A DNA stretch of 58,394 nt from JAYZDP01 sp036337765 (GTDB lineage: Bacteria; Acidobacteriota; Thermoanaerobaculia; Multivoradales; Multivoraceae): NCBI GenBank assembly GCA_036337765.1, contig JAYZDP010000209.1, positions 1-58,394 on the forward strand, in the 5' to 3' direction. Under the pieces are notes generated by a model that saw nothing but the letters and a program-made list of their open reading frames with translations, was not told the DNA's origin and made no database searches. Each line of letters opens with the position of its first letter. Position 1 is the first letter of the stretch. Shown here piece by piece: positions 33,559 to 42,522 of the stretch. Position numbers and translations under genes: made by a program.

Positions 33559-34187
33559 ATCGGTGGCGCGTCCTGACGGTCGGTGAGGAGCCATCGGATC
33601 ATTGGCAGGTGGGCTCTGCCGATGAAGAGCTGGTCGGCGACCAGATAAGCCGGAGCGCCGACGACGCCGGCCTGTTTCAGCTCGTCGACGCAGCGGTCCA
33701 CGTCACCGCGTAGCGCTTCGGGGTCGAACGAGTCGGCGTCGATGCCGGCTTCTTCGAGTTTGTCGACAACGGCGCTCGCGTCTTCGATGTCGAAGCTGCC
33801 GTCCCAGTAGGCCGAGAAGAGGGCGTCGACGTATCGGTCGACCGAGGCGGATTCGCCATGGGAGTGGGACTGCCGCTTTGCCCACAGCAGACCCGCGTTC
33901 GCGGTCGCGGTGTCGGGCGAGCGGTAGATGTCGCCCAGCACGAGACCTTGGACGTCGGCGTAGCGCTGCAAATCCTGCTCGACATAACGTGCTCTGAGCT
34001 GAAGGTGGCGGGAGCCCCGCTCGCCTTCGGTGGCCGGATCGGGCGGAGAGGGCGCCGGCACCGGGAAGGGTCGCCAGTCGAGCTCGACGTCCAGGTCCTT
34101 GGCCAGTTGCCGAGTTGGCCGGATCGCAAGGTACGACTGCGGCTGCCGGAAGTCGACGGCGACCACGATCTTGGAGTCGGCGCTCAA
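33555..34187 (-). CDS. DsbA/HCCA-isomerase-fold protein, second of a tandem pair
   Basis: A 210-residue protein of the DSBA-like thioredoxin-fold group. The N-terminal strand VVAVDFRQPQSYLAI replaces the CxxC site with QPQS, so it is not a disulfide oxidoreductase. The C-terminal cis-Pro loop is GVVGAPAYLVADQ, followed by FIGRAHLPMIRWLL. GST-kappa and 2-hydroxychromene-2-carboxylate isomerase share these features. Its ATG overlaps the stop of its paralogue upstream by 4 bases, so the two are co-translated, and they may form a heterodimer. No pathway partner is adjacent. Confidence 0.78.
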   Translation of the reverse strand: MSADSKIVVAVDFRQPQSYLAIRPTRQLAKDLDVELDWRPFPVPAPSPPDPATEGERGSRHLQLRARYVEQDLQRYADVQGLVLGDIYRSPDTATANAGLLWAKRQSHSHGESASVDRYVDALFSAYWDGSFDIEDASAVVDKLEEAGIDADSFDPEALRGDVDRCVDELKQAGVVGAPAYLVADQLFIGRAHLPMIRWLLTDRQDAPPI

Positions 34188-34882
34188 ACCACAGCCTCGA
34201 AGTGACGGTAGGCGATGTCCGGCGCCGCACCCTGACGGCCGGCGAGCATCCAGCGGATCATGGGTAGGTTCTCGCGCCCGAAGAAGAGCTCACCATCGAC
34301 CAGGAAGCTGGGTACGCCGAAGATTCCCGCCTCCCAGATCGCGGCCTGCATCACGTCGTGCTCGGCACGGCCTTCGCTGTCGAGGAAGTCGCGGAAGCCT
34401 GCCAGTTCGACTCCAGCCTGGGCGAGAAGCTGCTCGATCCGCGCCGGATCTTCCGCGTCGACCTCGCGCCGCCAGAAGGGCACGTAGAACGCGCGGATGT
34501 AGGCGAGCAGCCTTTCGGCTCCCTGTCGCTTGGCCCACATGAACCCGATATGCGCGAACGAGGTGTCCCAGATCTTGATCGTGCCTCGGAGCGTGAAGCT
34601 CCGCAGGCCGGCGTAGCGCCGGCAGTCGCGATACGAGTACTTGACCGCAGCCCACTGCTCGGGAGTCCGGTCGGCCTCTGCGACATTGCCTTGCTCGTCG
34701 AGCTTCGCCGAGCCGAGGTAGCTCGGGATGTCCAGGGTCAAGGGCCGCCAATCGACCTCGATTCCGAGCTCAGACGCGATGTCGCTGGTGGGCTCGACCG
34801 AGAGGAAGGCGTAGGGACTCTTGAAGTCGAGATAGACGATGAGTGGGGATTCGGAAGACAGGGGATCGAAGGTGGACGGCAT
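34184..34882 (-). CDS. DsbA/HCCA-isomerase-fold protein, first of a tandem pair
   Basis: A 232-residue thioredoxin-fold protein. It starts with IVYLDFKSPYAFLSVEPT, the classic SPYAF active-site replacement of HCCA isomerases. The core includes YRDCRRYAGLRSF and FMWAKRQGAERLLAYIRAFYVPFWRREVD. The cis-Pro loop is GIFGVPSFLVDGELFFGRENLPMIRWML. The SPYAF motif, GVPSF and the ELFFGRE tail are closer to bona fide isomerases than those of its neighbour. It is coupled to the second copy by an ATGA overlap. Confidence 0.8.
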   Translation of the reverse strand: MPSTFDPLSSESPLIVYLDFKSPYAFLSVEPTSDIASELGIEVDWRPLTLDIPSYLGSAKLDEQGNVAEADRTPEQWAAVKYSYRDCRRYAGLRSFTLRGTIKIWDTSFAHIGFMWAKRQGAERLLAYIRAFYVPFWRREVDAEDPARIEQLLAQAGVELAGFRDFLDSEGRAEHDVMQAAIWEAGIFGVPSFLVDGELFFGRENLPMIRWMLAGRQGAAPDIAYRHFEAVV

Positions 34883-34891
34883 GGGTGCAAA

Positions 34892-37141
34892 CTACCGCAA
34901 CGTTACGAGCCGAGCCTCCCCTTCGACGATGCGGTAGCTGCGATTGGCCTCGACGGCCTCGTAGCGGTCGGTGCGATCGGAAGTCGGCCAGTAGACCTCG
35001 AGACTCTCGATCTTCACGGCTCGGCCGATGCCCAAGGTCTGATGGAGCGCATTGGCGCCGAAGCTCCCCCCGCTCGACACGCGGCGATGGATCGAGCGCC
35101 GCCGGCCCCCCCTCTCGATCACGTCCATCTTCAGCCGTGCACCGATCGCGGCTCGATTCGAGATGTTTCCCCGCAGATGCAGTGTGATCCAGTGGTTGCC
35201 GAAGCCTGGGTTGAGAAACAGAGCGTCGGCGAAACGGTCGCCTGGGAAGGCGCCGCCCATCTGCTCGAACACGTCGAGGTCGCCATCCTGATCGAAGTCG
35301 GCGAAGGCGACTGCGTGCCCCTTCTGTAGGTGGCCGAAGCCCGCTGCGAGTGTGACGTCGACGAAGTCGCGGCCCTCGCGGTTGCGGTACAGCACGTTCG
35401 GCATCACCGCCTCGTAGTCCGGATAGCCGGTGCCGAGGTAGAAGTCGAGGAAGCCGTCGCCGTCGAGGTCACCGAAGTTCGAGCCCATGGGTAGGTGTAG
35501 GCGCGTGAGCCCGGCTGCTTGAGAAACGTCCTTGAAGCCGCCTCGCCCGTCACCGCGGTAGAGGCGGGGGAGCTCCCACGGTACTTCGATGCCGAAGTAG
35601 CTTGCAGCCACCAGTGCCACGCTTCCGAAGCCGCGATAGCTCGACACGTAGAGGTCGAGGTTGCCGTCGTTGTCGTAGTCCCAGAACCACACAGGGAAGC
35701 TCTGGATCGGGGCAGAGACCCCGAGCTCTTGCGCGAGGTCGGTGAAGGTGCCGTCTTGGTTGTTGCGATAGAGCCGATTTGGAGCGCCGAGAATCGAAAG
35801 GTATAGGTCCGGGAAACGGTCGTTGTCGTAGTCGCCCCAGACCACCCCCTTGACGTAGGTGCTGATGGCCACGCCGGCCTGTGGGGCGACGTCGGTGAAG
35901 TTCCCGTCGCCGTCGTTGCGAAACAGTTGGCAGGGGGCCTCGAAGTCAGGCGTGTCGTCACCAAGAATGCCGAGACCGTCACCCTCTTCATTGCCAACGA
36001 AGAGGTCGAGATCGCCGTCGTTGTCATAGTCGGCCCAGGCTGCCGCCTGGGTTGGGTAGTCGACCTCGGCGAGGCCGGCGGCGAAGGTCACGTCGGTGAA
36101 GACGCCCTCGCCGTCGTTTCGTAGGAGTGAGTTGGGATGTCGGCCGCCGACGTAGAGCCAGGCTCCTCGGAGGATGAAGAGGTCGAGATCGCCGTCGTTG
36201 TCATAGTCGCCCTGAACCAGGTTGAGGCCGCCGAACAGATTCTCGATGCCCGCCTGGCTGGTGCGGTCGGTGAAGGTGCCGTCGCCCTCGTTGTGGAAGA
36301 AGCGAGGACCGACGGCGGTGTCGAAAGTGGTGGTGAAGACGTCGGCGAGGCCGTCGCCGTCGAGGTCATCGAAGACGGCTCCGCCCGAGAGGTTGACGGT
36401 GGCCACACCGAGCTGGGGTGCGACGTTCTCGAAATGGGGAAAGGCCTGTCCTGACGCGAAGATCGCCTCCGGCATGCGGACCTCTTCAGGTACTCCGTCC
36501 GGGTACTCGCCCAGCGTCATATACGCGATGTTCAGAAGCCACGCCGTTTTCAGATTCAACGGCGAAGTCGGCTGCGTGGAGGCGAGGATCTCCGAGAAGT
36601 AACGGATCGCCTGCTGTGAGCCTTCCGTCCTGGTGTGTACTCCGGCGCCGCGTATCGGCAGAATGCAGCTCTCCCCGCTGTGCAGGGCGCCGCAGTTCTC
36701 CCGATCGCCTAGGCGCATGAAGGCGATGCCGAGCCGGAAGATGCTCGCCAGCCTGTCGTCGTTGGAGATCGACGGGCCCAGGTCCGGAAGCAGTGCGTAG
36801 GCCTCGAGAAAGTGATCGATCGCGCCGCGCTCGTCGCCGAGTCGTAGCTCGTGCTCGGCGACATCGAGGAGGATGCGCCAACGGCGCGTCGAGTCCGTTC
36901 TCGGTGGTAGCGCTGCCAGGGCGGCAAGGGCGCGCTCGAGCGCGGCGTCGCCCAGCCACGGGCTGTCGCTGGCTGTGCGGTCGCGGATCGAGGCGAGGAT
37001 CTCCAGCATGTGCTGGTGGCCGGACCCGTCATCCGGCCACGCCGAGGCCTCGGTAGGCTCACCTGGCGCTGGCGGGAGGCTTCGCTCGCCGCAGGCAAAG
37101 AGAAGCAGAGCGACCGCTAGCGGGATGCCGGAGTGATACAC
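34892..37141 (-). CDS. CRTAC1-like lipoprotein: helical-repeat N-terminus plus FG-GAP and ASPIC/UnbV domains
   Basis: A 749-residue predicted lipoprotein (LLLFACGE lipobox). Residues about 40-235 are helical and TPR-like (ALAALAALPPRTDSTRR, LRLGDERGAIDHFLEAYALLP, WLLNIAYMTLGEY). From about 240 onwards come six or more FG-GAP/VCBS calcium-binding repeats with the DxDxDGxxD pattern (DLDGDGLAD, DYDNDGDLDLF, DFDQDGDLDVF). The last 90 residues are the ASPIC/UnbV domain (AIGARLKMDVIERGG, LGIGRAVKIESLEVYWP). It probably forms a beta-propeller on the cell surface. In the block at 40.8-52.3 kb the same two parts are separate neighbouring genes, so this protein looks like the fused version. It is downstream of the TonB receptor. 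Confidence 0.85.
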   Translation of the reverse strand: MYHSGIPLAVALLLFACGERSLPPAPGEPTEASAWPDDGSGHQHMLEILASIRDRTASDSPWLGDAALERALAALAALPPRTDSTRRWRILLDVAEHELRLGDERGAIDHFLEAYALLPDLGPSISNDDRLASIFRLGIAFMRLGDRENCGALHSGESCILPIRGAGVHTRTEGSQQAIRYFSEILASTQPTSPLNLKTAWLLNIAYMTLGEYPDGVPEEVRMPEAIFASGQAFPHFENVAPQLGVATVNLSGGAVFDDLDGDGLADVFTTTFDTAVGPRFFHNEGDGTFTDRTSQAGIENLFGGLNLVQGDYDNDGDLDLFILRGAWLYVGGRHPNSLLRNDGEGVFTDVTFAAGLAEVDYPTQAAAWADYDNDGDLDLFVGNEEGDGLGILGDDTPDFEAPCQLFRNDGDGNFTDVAPQAGVAISTYVKGVVWGDYDNDRFPDLYLSILGAPNRLYRNNQDGTFTDLAQELGVSAPIQSFPVWFWDYDNDGNLDLYVSSYRGFGSVALVAASYFGIEVPWELPRLYRGDGRGGFKDVSQAAGLTRLHLPMGSNFGDLDGDGFLDFYLGTGYPDYEAVMPNVLYRNREGRDFVDVTLAAGFGHLQKGHAVAFADFDQDGDLDVFEQMGGAFPGDRFADALFLNPGFGNHWITLHLRGNISNRAAIGARLKMDVIERGGRRRSIHRRVSSGGSFGANALHQTLGIGRAVKIESLEVYWPTSDRTDRYEAVEANRSYRIVEGEARLVTLR

Positions 37142-37154
37142 CGCGAAAGTGTAA

Positions 37155-37182
37155 GGGAGGCCGGGCCTGCGCCCGACCTCCC
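37155..37182 (-). terminator. GC-rich hairpin after the TonB receptor gene
   Basis: GGGAGG-c-CGGGC, a 4-base loop, then GCCCG-a-CCTCCC, 38 bases beyond the receptor stop on the minus strand. It would limit readthrough into the CRTAC1-like gene and leave that gene under lower expression. No T-run follows. Confidence 0.55.
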
Positions 37183-37220
37183 ATGTCGGTCCGTACTGCT
37201 GAGAACGAGACGTCCTGAGG

Positions 37221-40200
37221 CTAGAACCTCACGGTCACGTTCGCCCTCACCTGTCTCGGCCGCTGCCAGACGCGTCTGGCGGGCCATGGTGTGCCACGAC
37301 CGGCGATCGAGGAGGAGTCCTGCCCGCTTTGTCGGCCGAAGTTCAGATTGCGCAGTCGTTGCTGGTCGGTGACGTTGAGCACCTCCACTCGGAACTCACC
37401 TCGCAATCCCTCCTTGCCCAGCGGGAAGCCCCAGGCGCCACTCAGGTTGATCGTGTACTCGTCGACGTGACGCGTACCGTGATCTCCTGCTGGAGCCGTC
37501 CTCAGCTCGACCGTCGAGTTACCCCTGTTGCCGCCGCTGAGAATGCTTCCGGTGTTCGACACCGACTCGAAGCGCACCCAAGGCAGCCCACTCTGGTAGG
37601 TGAAATGACCCCCGAGAGTGAAGTCCTGCTTGCCGGCCTGCCAGGTCTTGTAGCCGAAGCTGTTGAAGATGATCGGCCGGTCGTTGTTGATGTCTTTGCC
37701 GAAGCGGTTGATGGTCGACACCGGCTGACCGATGAACTGACCGAACGTCGTCTGGCAGTCGATCGGCAAGGTGCGATTGGCCTGCTGGGCCGTGCACGTG
37801 TCGATCATGCCCTGGTCCAGGACGACCTGGAAGTCCTCGGCGTAGTTGCTGTTGGTGTTGTTCCACCACGCACCCGAGCCCGTGGTCTCGGTCTCCGACC
37901 AGGAGATGTTGTTGTACAGCGCCCAACCGTTGGCGAGCCGCCGGTTGAACTGCACCTGCAGGGCCTTGTACTCCTTCTTTCCTTCCGGAAAGTTGTCGAG
38001 AGCCGCCTGGCTGAGCTGCGGTGCGATGCCGTTGGCAAGGCGCGCGTCCTCGATGCTCCTCAGGATGTCAGGCACGTCCTTGTAGTTGGCCGTCAGGTAG
38101 AACTGTTGGCCACCCAGACCGAGCTGGGTGTTGGACATCATCATGTTCTTCAGATCCCAGAGGATGAGCTTGGTGTCCATGGCCCAGTTCCTGGAGAACT
38201 GCCACTCGAAGCCGGCGACGAGCTCTTCCTTGTAGTAGGGGTCGATGTCCGACTGGAAGACACCTGCGTCGTGCAGCTGCCAGTAGTGGCCTACGTCCTC
38301 ACGGGACCACGCGTAGTTGTATCCGACTTCTGGCACCCCTGCCGAGTTGGTGCACAGCCCGAAGCCGCCTAGGGCGGCGACGTCGGTCGGATCGCAGAAG
38401 AGCCAGGTCTCGAGTCCGGTGAAGCCGTTCCACTGGTCGTGGAGACCGCCGGCGCTGGTGCCGCCGCCGGCGATCCAGGCCTGGTTCAGCTGCGCGTGGT
38501 ACTGGCCGGCGTTGAGGCTGGCCAACATCTTGCCGTCGCCCTTGATGTCGTAGGTCACCGAAAGCCTTGGCGAGATGTAGCTGGCGTCGAACACCTCTCG
38601 ACCGATGTCGTTGGTGCCCGTCTGCTTTTCGGCTCGCGCGCCGAGGTTGAATGTCCAATGGTCGCCGACCGTGAACCGGTCACGAACGAAGAACGCCGTG
38701 TCTGTCACCTGGCTGTCGCCGCTGCCCTTGTTGTTGACCAGAAAGTCGGCGTTGTAGTCGTACCAGCCGCAGAAGCTGCCACTCAAGAGGCCGCAGGTAC
38801 CCGGATCTCCGCTGCCGGCCCCGATATAGCCGAAGGGGTTGAACGAGGTGTAGTTGGGGCCAAAGTAGAGCGCGGAGCGGAAGTTGTTGCCCTCCCACGC
38901 GGTCTCCTGGAAGTCGAGACCGTACTTGATCTCGTGCTGGGCCCCGGCGAACTGGGTGAGACCGACATTGGCCTGATCGCGCGGAAACTCGTTGGTTCCG
39001 AATCCGTCCGAAAGGATCCAGCCGTTGTGCCAGGCGCCCATGAAGGCGGTGTCGATGTAGACACCGTAGTTGTTGCCGGGCCAGTGGATACCCTGTGAGG
39101 GATCGGCTGGGAAGCGCAGTGGGCCGGTGCCGTCAGGACCACGGTCCTGGGCCTTGGCCGCTAGACAGTCGAATTCGCCGGCTGCCGGCTCGCCGCGCCC
39201 GTGGTCAAACGCCCCTGCCTTAATAGAGGTCGATCCGCAAGCGAGCGTCTTGTCTTCCGCTGAGTCGTGCACCGCGACCTTGAACTCGAGGAACAGGTCC
39301 GCCGAGATCGAGAGGTTGTAGCTCGCCGACCCAAGCTCACCGCTCAAGATGTGCGGAGTGGGGGTCCAGTAGTCCGCCATCGGCGGGTGCCGATAGGTGC
39401 GCTGCGCCGGCGTGTCCATGAACGAGAAGACCAGCGAGTGCTCCGGCTTGGGTTGGTAGTTGAACTTGAAGATCTGCGCTTCCATCTGGAAGCTCGAGTT
39501 GATGGGATCGCCACCGATATCCTGTCCCGGCAGCAGGTTCTGGGTGACCAGGCCCTTTTCCCAGTTGACGTCGTCGAAGTCGCTGAAGGCGACGAAGAAC
39601 CATGCCTTGTCGGTCTTGATCGGTCCGCCCACCGAGGCTTCGTAGCCTGTCGAGTGGTTGTCCTTCTCGAAGTCGTTGCGCTTGAAGTAGTCCCTCGGGA
39701 AGGGGAAGGTCTCGCGCTGCTCGAGCTCGATGTGGTCCTGGTAGTCGGCGCCCCATTCGACGTCCTGCTCTTGGACCATGCCGCTGGCGTGAAACTTGTT
39801 GGTTCCGGACTTGACGATGACGTTGGTCCAGGAGCCGACCGCACGACCGTACTCGGCCGATGAGCCACCGGCCTCCATCGAGACCTCGGTCAGAGCCGTC
39901 GTCGGCAGGAACACCCGGCTGCCACCGAACTTCGCGAAGGTCGTGTCGACACCATCGACGAAAACCGCCTGGTCGGCGAAGTGGCTGCCGTTGACCTGCG
40001 GACGTGTCTGCTGGATGTCGTCGTTGTCGGCGTCCGAGGTCACTCCCGGCAGTGCATTGATCACGCCGTAGTAGCTGCGAGTCGTTCCAGCCGTCTGGGC
40101 CCCGACCTCGGCACTCACCGTGGTTCCCGCGGTGACGTTGTACTTGTCGACCATCGGCGACTCGGCCGTGATGTTGATGGTCTCTTCCGTGGCTAGCGCG

Positions 40201-40511
40201 AGCTTCAAGTCGATCTGTTCGCGCCCGCCCGCTTCCACCACCACCGCGGCCTCGGACTCGCCCATGCCTTCGAGCAGGGCCGTGACGGTGTAGTTGCCGG
40301 GTACGAGGAGGGCGAACCGGAAGGTTCCGTCCGCCTGCGTGACCGAGAATTTCTCTCCACGTTCTCCCGACGTCGTGACGTTGACGCCCGGCAGCGGGGT
40401 GCCGCCTGCGTCGCTCACCGTGCCGGTGATCGTCCCCGTCTCCGGAGCATCTCCGAACGCGGGTGCGCCGAGCAGTGCGAGTAAGAAGAATCCGCCGGCG
40501 AGTCGTCTCAT
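37221..40511 (-). CDS. TonB-dependent receptor with N-terminal carboxypeptidase-regulatory domain (Oar-like)
   Basis: A 1096-residue outer-membrane receptor. ATG 40511 gives a signal peptide ending GAPAFGDAPE. A carboxypeptidase-regulatory-like beta-sandwich follows (TGTITGTVSDAGGTPLPGV, GTFRFALLVPGNYTVTA) and then the plug (AVFVDGVDTTFAKFGG, EVSMEAGGSSAEYGRAVGS, VIVKSGTNKFHASG). The rest is a 22-strand-type barrel ending in the aromatic residue of VRANVTVRF. Such receptors import large or poorly permeant substrates with TonB energy; the ligand is unknown. A terminator lies downstream, and the divergent CRTAC1/TPR block starts about 300 bases upstream. Confidence 0.88.
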   Translation of the reverse strand: MRRLAGGFFLLALLGAPAFGDAPETGTITGTVSDAGGTPLPGVNVTTSGERGEKFSVTQADGTFRFALLVPGNYTVTALLEGMGESEAAVVVEAGGREQIDLKLALATEETINITAESPMVDKYNVTAGTTVSAEVGAQTAGTTRSYYGVINALPGVTSDADNDDIQQTRPQVNGSHFADQAVFVDGVDTTFAKFGGSRVFLPTTALTEVSMEAGGSSAEYGRAVGSWTNVIVKSGTNKFHASGMVQEQDVEWGADYQDHIELEQRETFPFPRDYFKRNDFEKDNHSTGYEASVGGPIKTDKAWFFVAFSDFDDVNWEKGLVTQNLLPGQDIGGDPINSSFQMEAQIFKFNYQPKPEHSLVFSFMDTPAQRTYRHPPMADYWTPTPHILSGELGSASYNLSISADLFLEFKVAVHDSAEDKTLACGSTSIKAGAFDHGRGEPAAGEFDCLAAKAQDRGPDGTGPLRFPADPSQGIHWPGNNYGVYIDTAFMGAWHNGWILSDGFGTNEFPRDQANVGLTQFAGAQHEIKYGLDFQETAWEGNNFRSALYFGPNYTSFNPFGYIGAGSGDPGTCGLLSGSFCGWYDYNADFLVNNKGSGDSQVTDTAFFVRDRFTVGDHWTFNLGARAEKQTGTNDIGREVFDASYISPRLSVTYDIKGDGKMLASLNAGQYHAQLNQAWIAGGGTSAGGLHDQWNGFTGLETWLFCDPTDVAALGGFGLCTNSAGVPEVGYNYAWSREDVGHYWQLHDAGVFQSDIDPYYKEELVAGFEWQFSRNWAMDTKLILWDLKNMMMSNTQLGLGGQQFYLTANYKDVPDILRSIEDARLANGIAPQLSQAALDNFPEGKKEYKALQVQFNRRLANGWALYNNISWSETETTGSGAWWNNTNSNYAEDFQVVLDQGMIDTCTAQQANRTLPIDCQTTFGQFIGQPVSTINRFGKDINNDRPIIFNSFGYKTWQAGKQDFTLGGHFTYQSGLPWVRFESVSNTGSILSGGNRGNSTVELRTAPAGDHGTRHVDEYTINLSGAWGFPLGKEGLRGEFRVEVLNVTDQQRLRNLNFGRQSGQDSSSIAGRGTPWPARRVWQRPRQVRANVTVRF

Positions 40512-40811
40512 GTTTCGTGTCTCCACTTGGTTGTCCCGGATCGGTGCCGCGGCATCGATCCGACTTATCGTCAGCACCCGGTCGGGGTGTTGTGACCAAG
40601 AATGAGCCTGGCTCCGCGCCATTCTCACGCGACGAGCGCCATCGCTCTTTCTGCTCCTGGCTGCCGGGCGGGAGGCATCGGCCTCAAGCTGAGTTGTTCC
40701 GGCAGTCCAGCTAAAGAGAAGGGAGCAGGCTGATAAATGAAAGTAACCTTCTCAGCTACCTTAACAGACGGATGTTTGTTCCGCAGCGTCGCCGACCTTT
40801 TTTATCAATCT
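40512..40811. promoter_or_regulatory. divergent control region between the TonB receptor and the CRTAC1/TPR block
   Basis: About 300 bases, with the part from 40700 to 40811 markedly richer in A and T than its surroundings. It must hold promoters for both directions. No reading frame here is convincing, apart from a possible longer start (ATG 40737, preceded by AAGGGAG) for the CRTAC1-like gene. A clean -35/-10 pair could not be assigned by eye. Confidence 0.45.
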
Positions 40812-42518
40812 ATGATTCTTGGAATGCATCTGCAGTCGGCTCGCATCCGAAAGAGCGTGGCAGTCTCGACTGCATTGGCGGCGTTCGGCGCATTGAGTTG
40901 CGAACAGCGCTCCGCAGAAGTGCCGTTCGTGAGTGGCGAGCCCAGTTCACGCGTTCTAGCAGCTCGGTTCGTGGACGTCGCCCGCGACGCGAACGTGAGT
41001 TTCGTCCACCGCAACGGCGCCGCGGGGGACTTCTACTACCCGGAGCTCATGCAGGGCGGTGGCGGTCTCGTCGACATCGACGGGGACGGCGCGCTGGACA
41101 TCTATCTGGTGCAGTCCGGGTCGCTGCCGCCGCGCGGCGACAGCGCGGCCGAAAACCGCCTGTACCGAAACCGTGGCGACGGCAGCTTCGAGGACTGGAC
41201 CGAGCGCGCCGGCGTCGCCGATCGGGGCTACGGTTCCGGAGTGACGGCCGCGGACTACGACGGCGACGGTCTCGTCGATCTCTACGTCACCAACCTCGGC
41301 CGAAACACGCTGTACCGCAACCGTGGCAGTGGCTCGTTCGTGGACGTGACGGCGGCGACGGGCGTTGGCGACGAAGGCTACTCGACGTGCTCGATCTTCT
41401 TCGATTTCGACGGCGACCAGGATCTCGACCTCTTCGTCTGCAACTATCTCGCTTGGTCGCCGGAGGTCGAGCGGCGCTGCGTCGGTCCGATGGGCCTCGA
41501 GGGTTACTGCAGCCCGGGCGAGTACACCGCCCAACAAGACACGCTGTATCGCAACGACGGAGAGGCGGGCTTTGTTGACGTCACCGAAGCGAGCGGTCTC
41601 GGCGGCAGGCCTTCGACGGCGCTCGGCGTCGGTGCGGCTGACTTCGACGGCGACGGTCTCGTGGACCTCTACGTCGCCAACGATCAGCGGCCGAACTTCC
41701 TATGGATCAACCGTGGCGACGGCACTTTCACCGAAGAGGCGCTATCTCGAGGATGCGCGCTGAACGAGCTGGGCCAGCCGGAAGCCTCGATGGGCGTTGC
41801 CGTCGCCGACCCTGACGCCGATGGCGACTGGGACCTCTTCGTCGTTCACTTGAGCGGCGAGACCAACACCTTCTATCGCAACCGTGGTGACGGCAGCTTC
41901 GCTGACGCGACCGACGAGCTCGGCCTGGGCGCAGTGAGCCAGCCGTACACGGGATTCGGGACCGGCCTAGTCGACCTCGACCTTGACGGAGTCTTGGATC
42001 TCTTCATCGCCAATGGCAAGGTGAGCCCTGGCGATAGCGTCGAGTTCGACTATCGGGAGCCCAACCAGCTCCTGCTCGGCGAGTCCGAAGTCGGGTTTCG
42101 GGATGTCTCGGGAGCTTCGGGCCCCGCCTTCACCCTGCTCGAAGTCAGTCGGGCTGCAGCCTTCGGTGATATCGACTCGGACGGCGATCTGGATATTCTT
42201 CTCGTCAACAACGCGGGCCCCGCTCGGTTGCTTCGAAACGACTCCCCACGACGAGGCGCCTGGTTGCAAGTGGCGCTGCAGCAGGCCGGCTCGAACCGGT
42301 CCGGCATCGGTGCGGTGGTCACGGTGCGTGCCGCGGGACGGACCTGGCGCCGTCTGGTGCAGCCGACGATGAGCTACTGCGCGTCTAGCGACGTCAGGGT
42401 TCACTTCGGCCTGGGGCAGATCGACAGTGTCGAGCGCCTGGAAGTCCTCTGGCCGGATGGCGAAGCGTCAGAGCTCGAGGACATTGCCATCGACCAGGCT
42501 CTTGTGGTGGAGCGCTAG
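40812..42518 (+). CDS. CRTAC1-like FG-GAP/ASPIC-UnbV protein, pair A
   Basis: A 568-residue exported protein; ATG 40812, 40824 or 40737 are all possible, and each leaves a hydrophobic signal (VSTALAAFGALSC). The body is a series of FG-GAP/VCBS repeats with calcium-loop motifs DIDGDGALDIYLV, DYDGDGLVDLYV, DFDGDQDLDLFV, DFDGDGLVDLYVA and DLDLDGVLDLFIA, consistent with a seven-bladed propeller. The last 75 residues are ASPIC/UnbV (SGIGAVVTVRAAGRTW, VHFGLGQIDSVERLEVLWPDGE). In eukaryotes this architecture occurs in cartilage acidic protein 1; the bacterial role is unknown. A TPR lipoprotein gene follows after only 4 bases. Confidence 0.85.
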   Translation: MILGMHLQSARIRKSVAVSTALAAFGALSCEQRSAEVPFVSGEPSSRVLAARFVDVARDANVSFVHRNGAAGDFYYPELMQGGGGLVDIDGDGALDIYLVQSGSLPPRGDSAAENRLYRNRGDGSFEDWTERAGVADRGYGSGVTAADYDGDGLVDLYVTNLGRNTLYRNRGSGSFVDVTAATGVGDEGYSTCSIFFDFDGDQDLDLFVCNYLAWSPEVERRCVGPMGLEGYCSPGEYTAQQDTLYRNDGEAGFVDVTEASGLGGRPSTALGVGAADFDGDGLVDLYVANDQRPNFLWINRGDGTFTEEALSRGCALNELGQPEASMGVAVADPDADGDWDLFVVHLSGETNTFYRNRGDGSFADATDELGLGAVSQPYTGFGTGLVDLDLDGVLDLFIANGKVSPGDSVEFDYREPNQLLLGESEVGFRDVSGASGPAFTLLEVSRAAAFGDIDSDGDLDILLVNNAGPARLLRNDSPRRGAWLQVALQQAGSNRSGIGAVVTVRAAGRTWRRLVQPTMSYCASSDVRVHFGLGQIDSVERLEVLWPDGEASELEDIAIDQALVVER

Positions 42519-42522
42519 TAGG

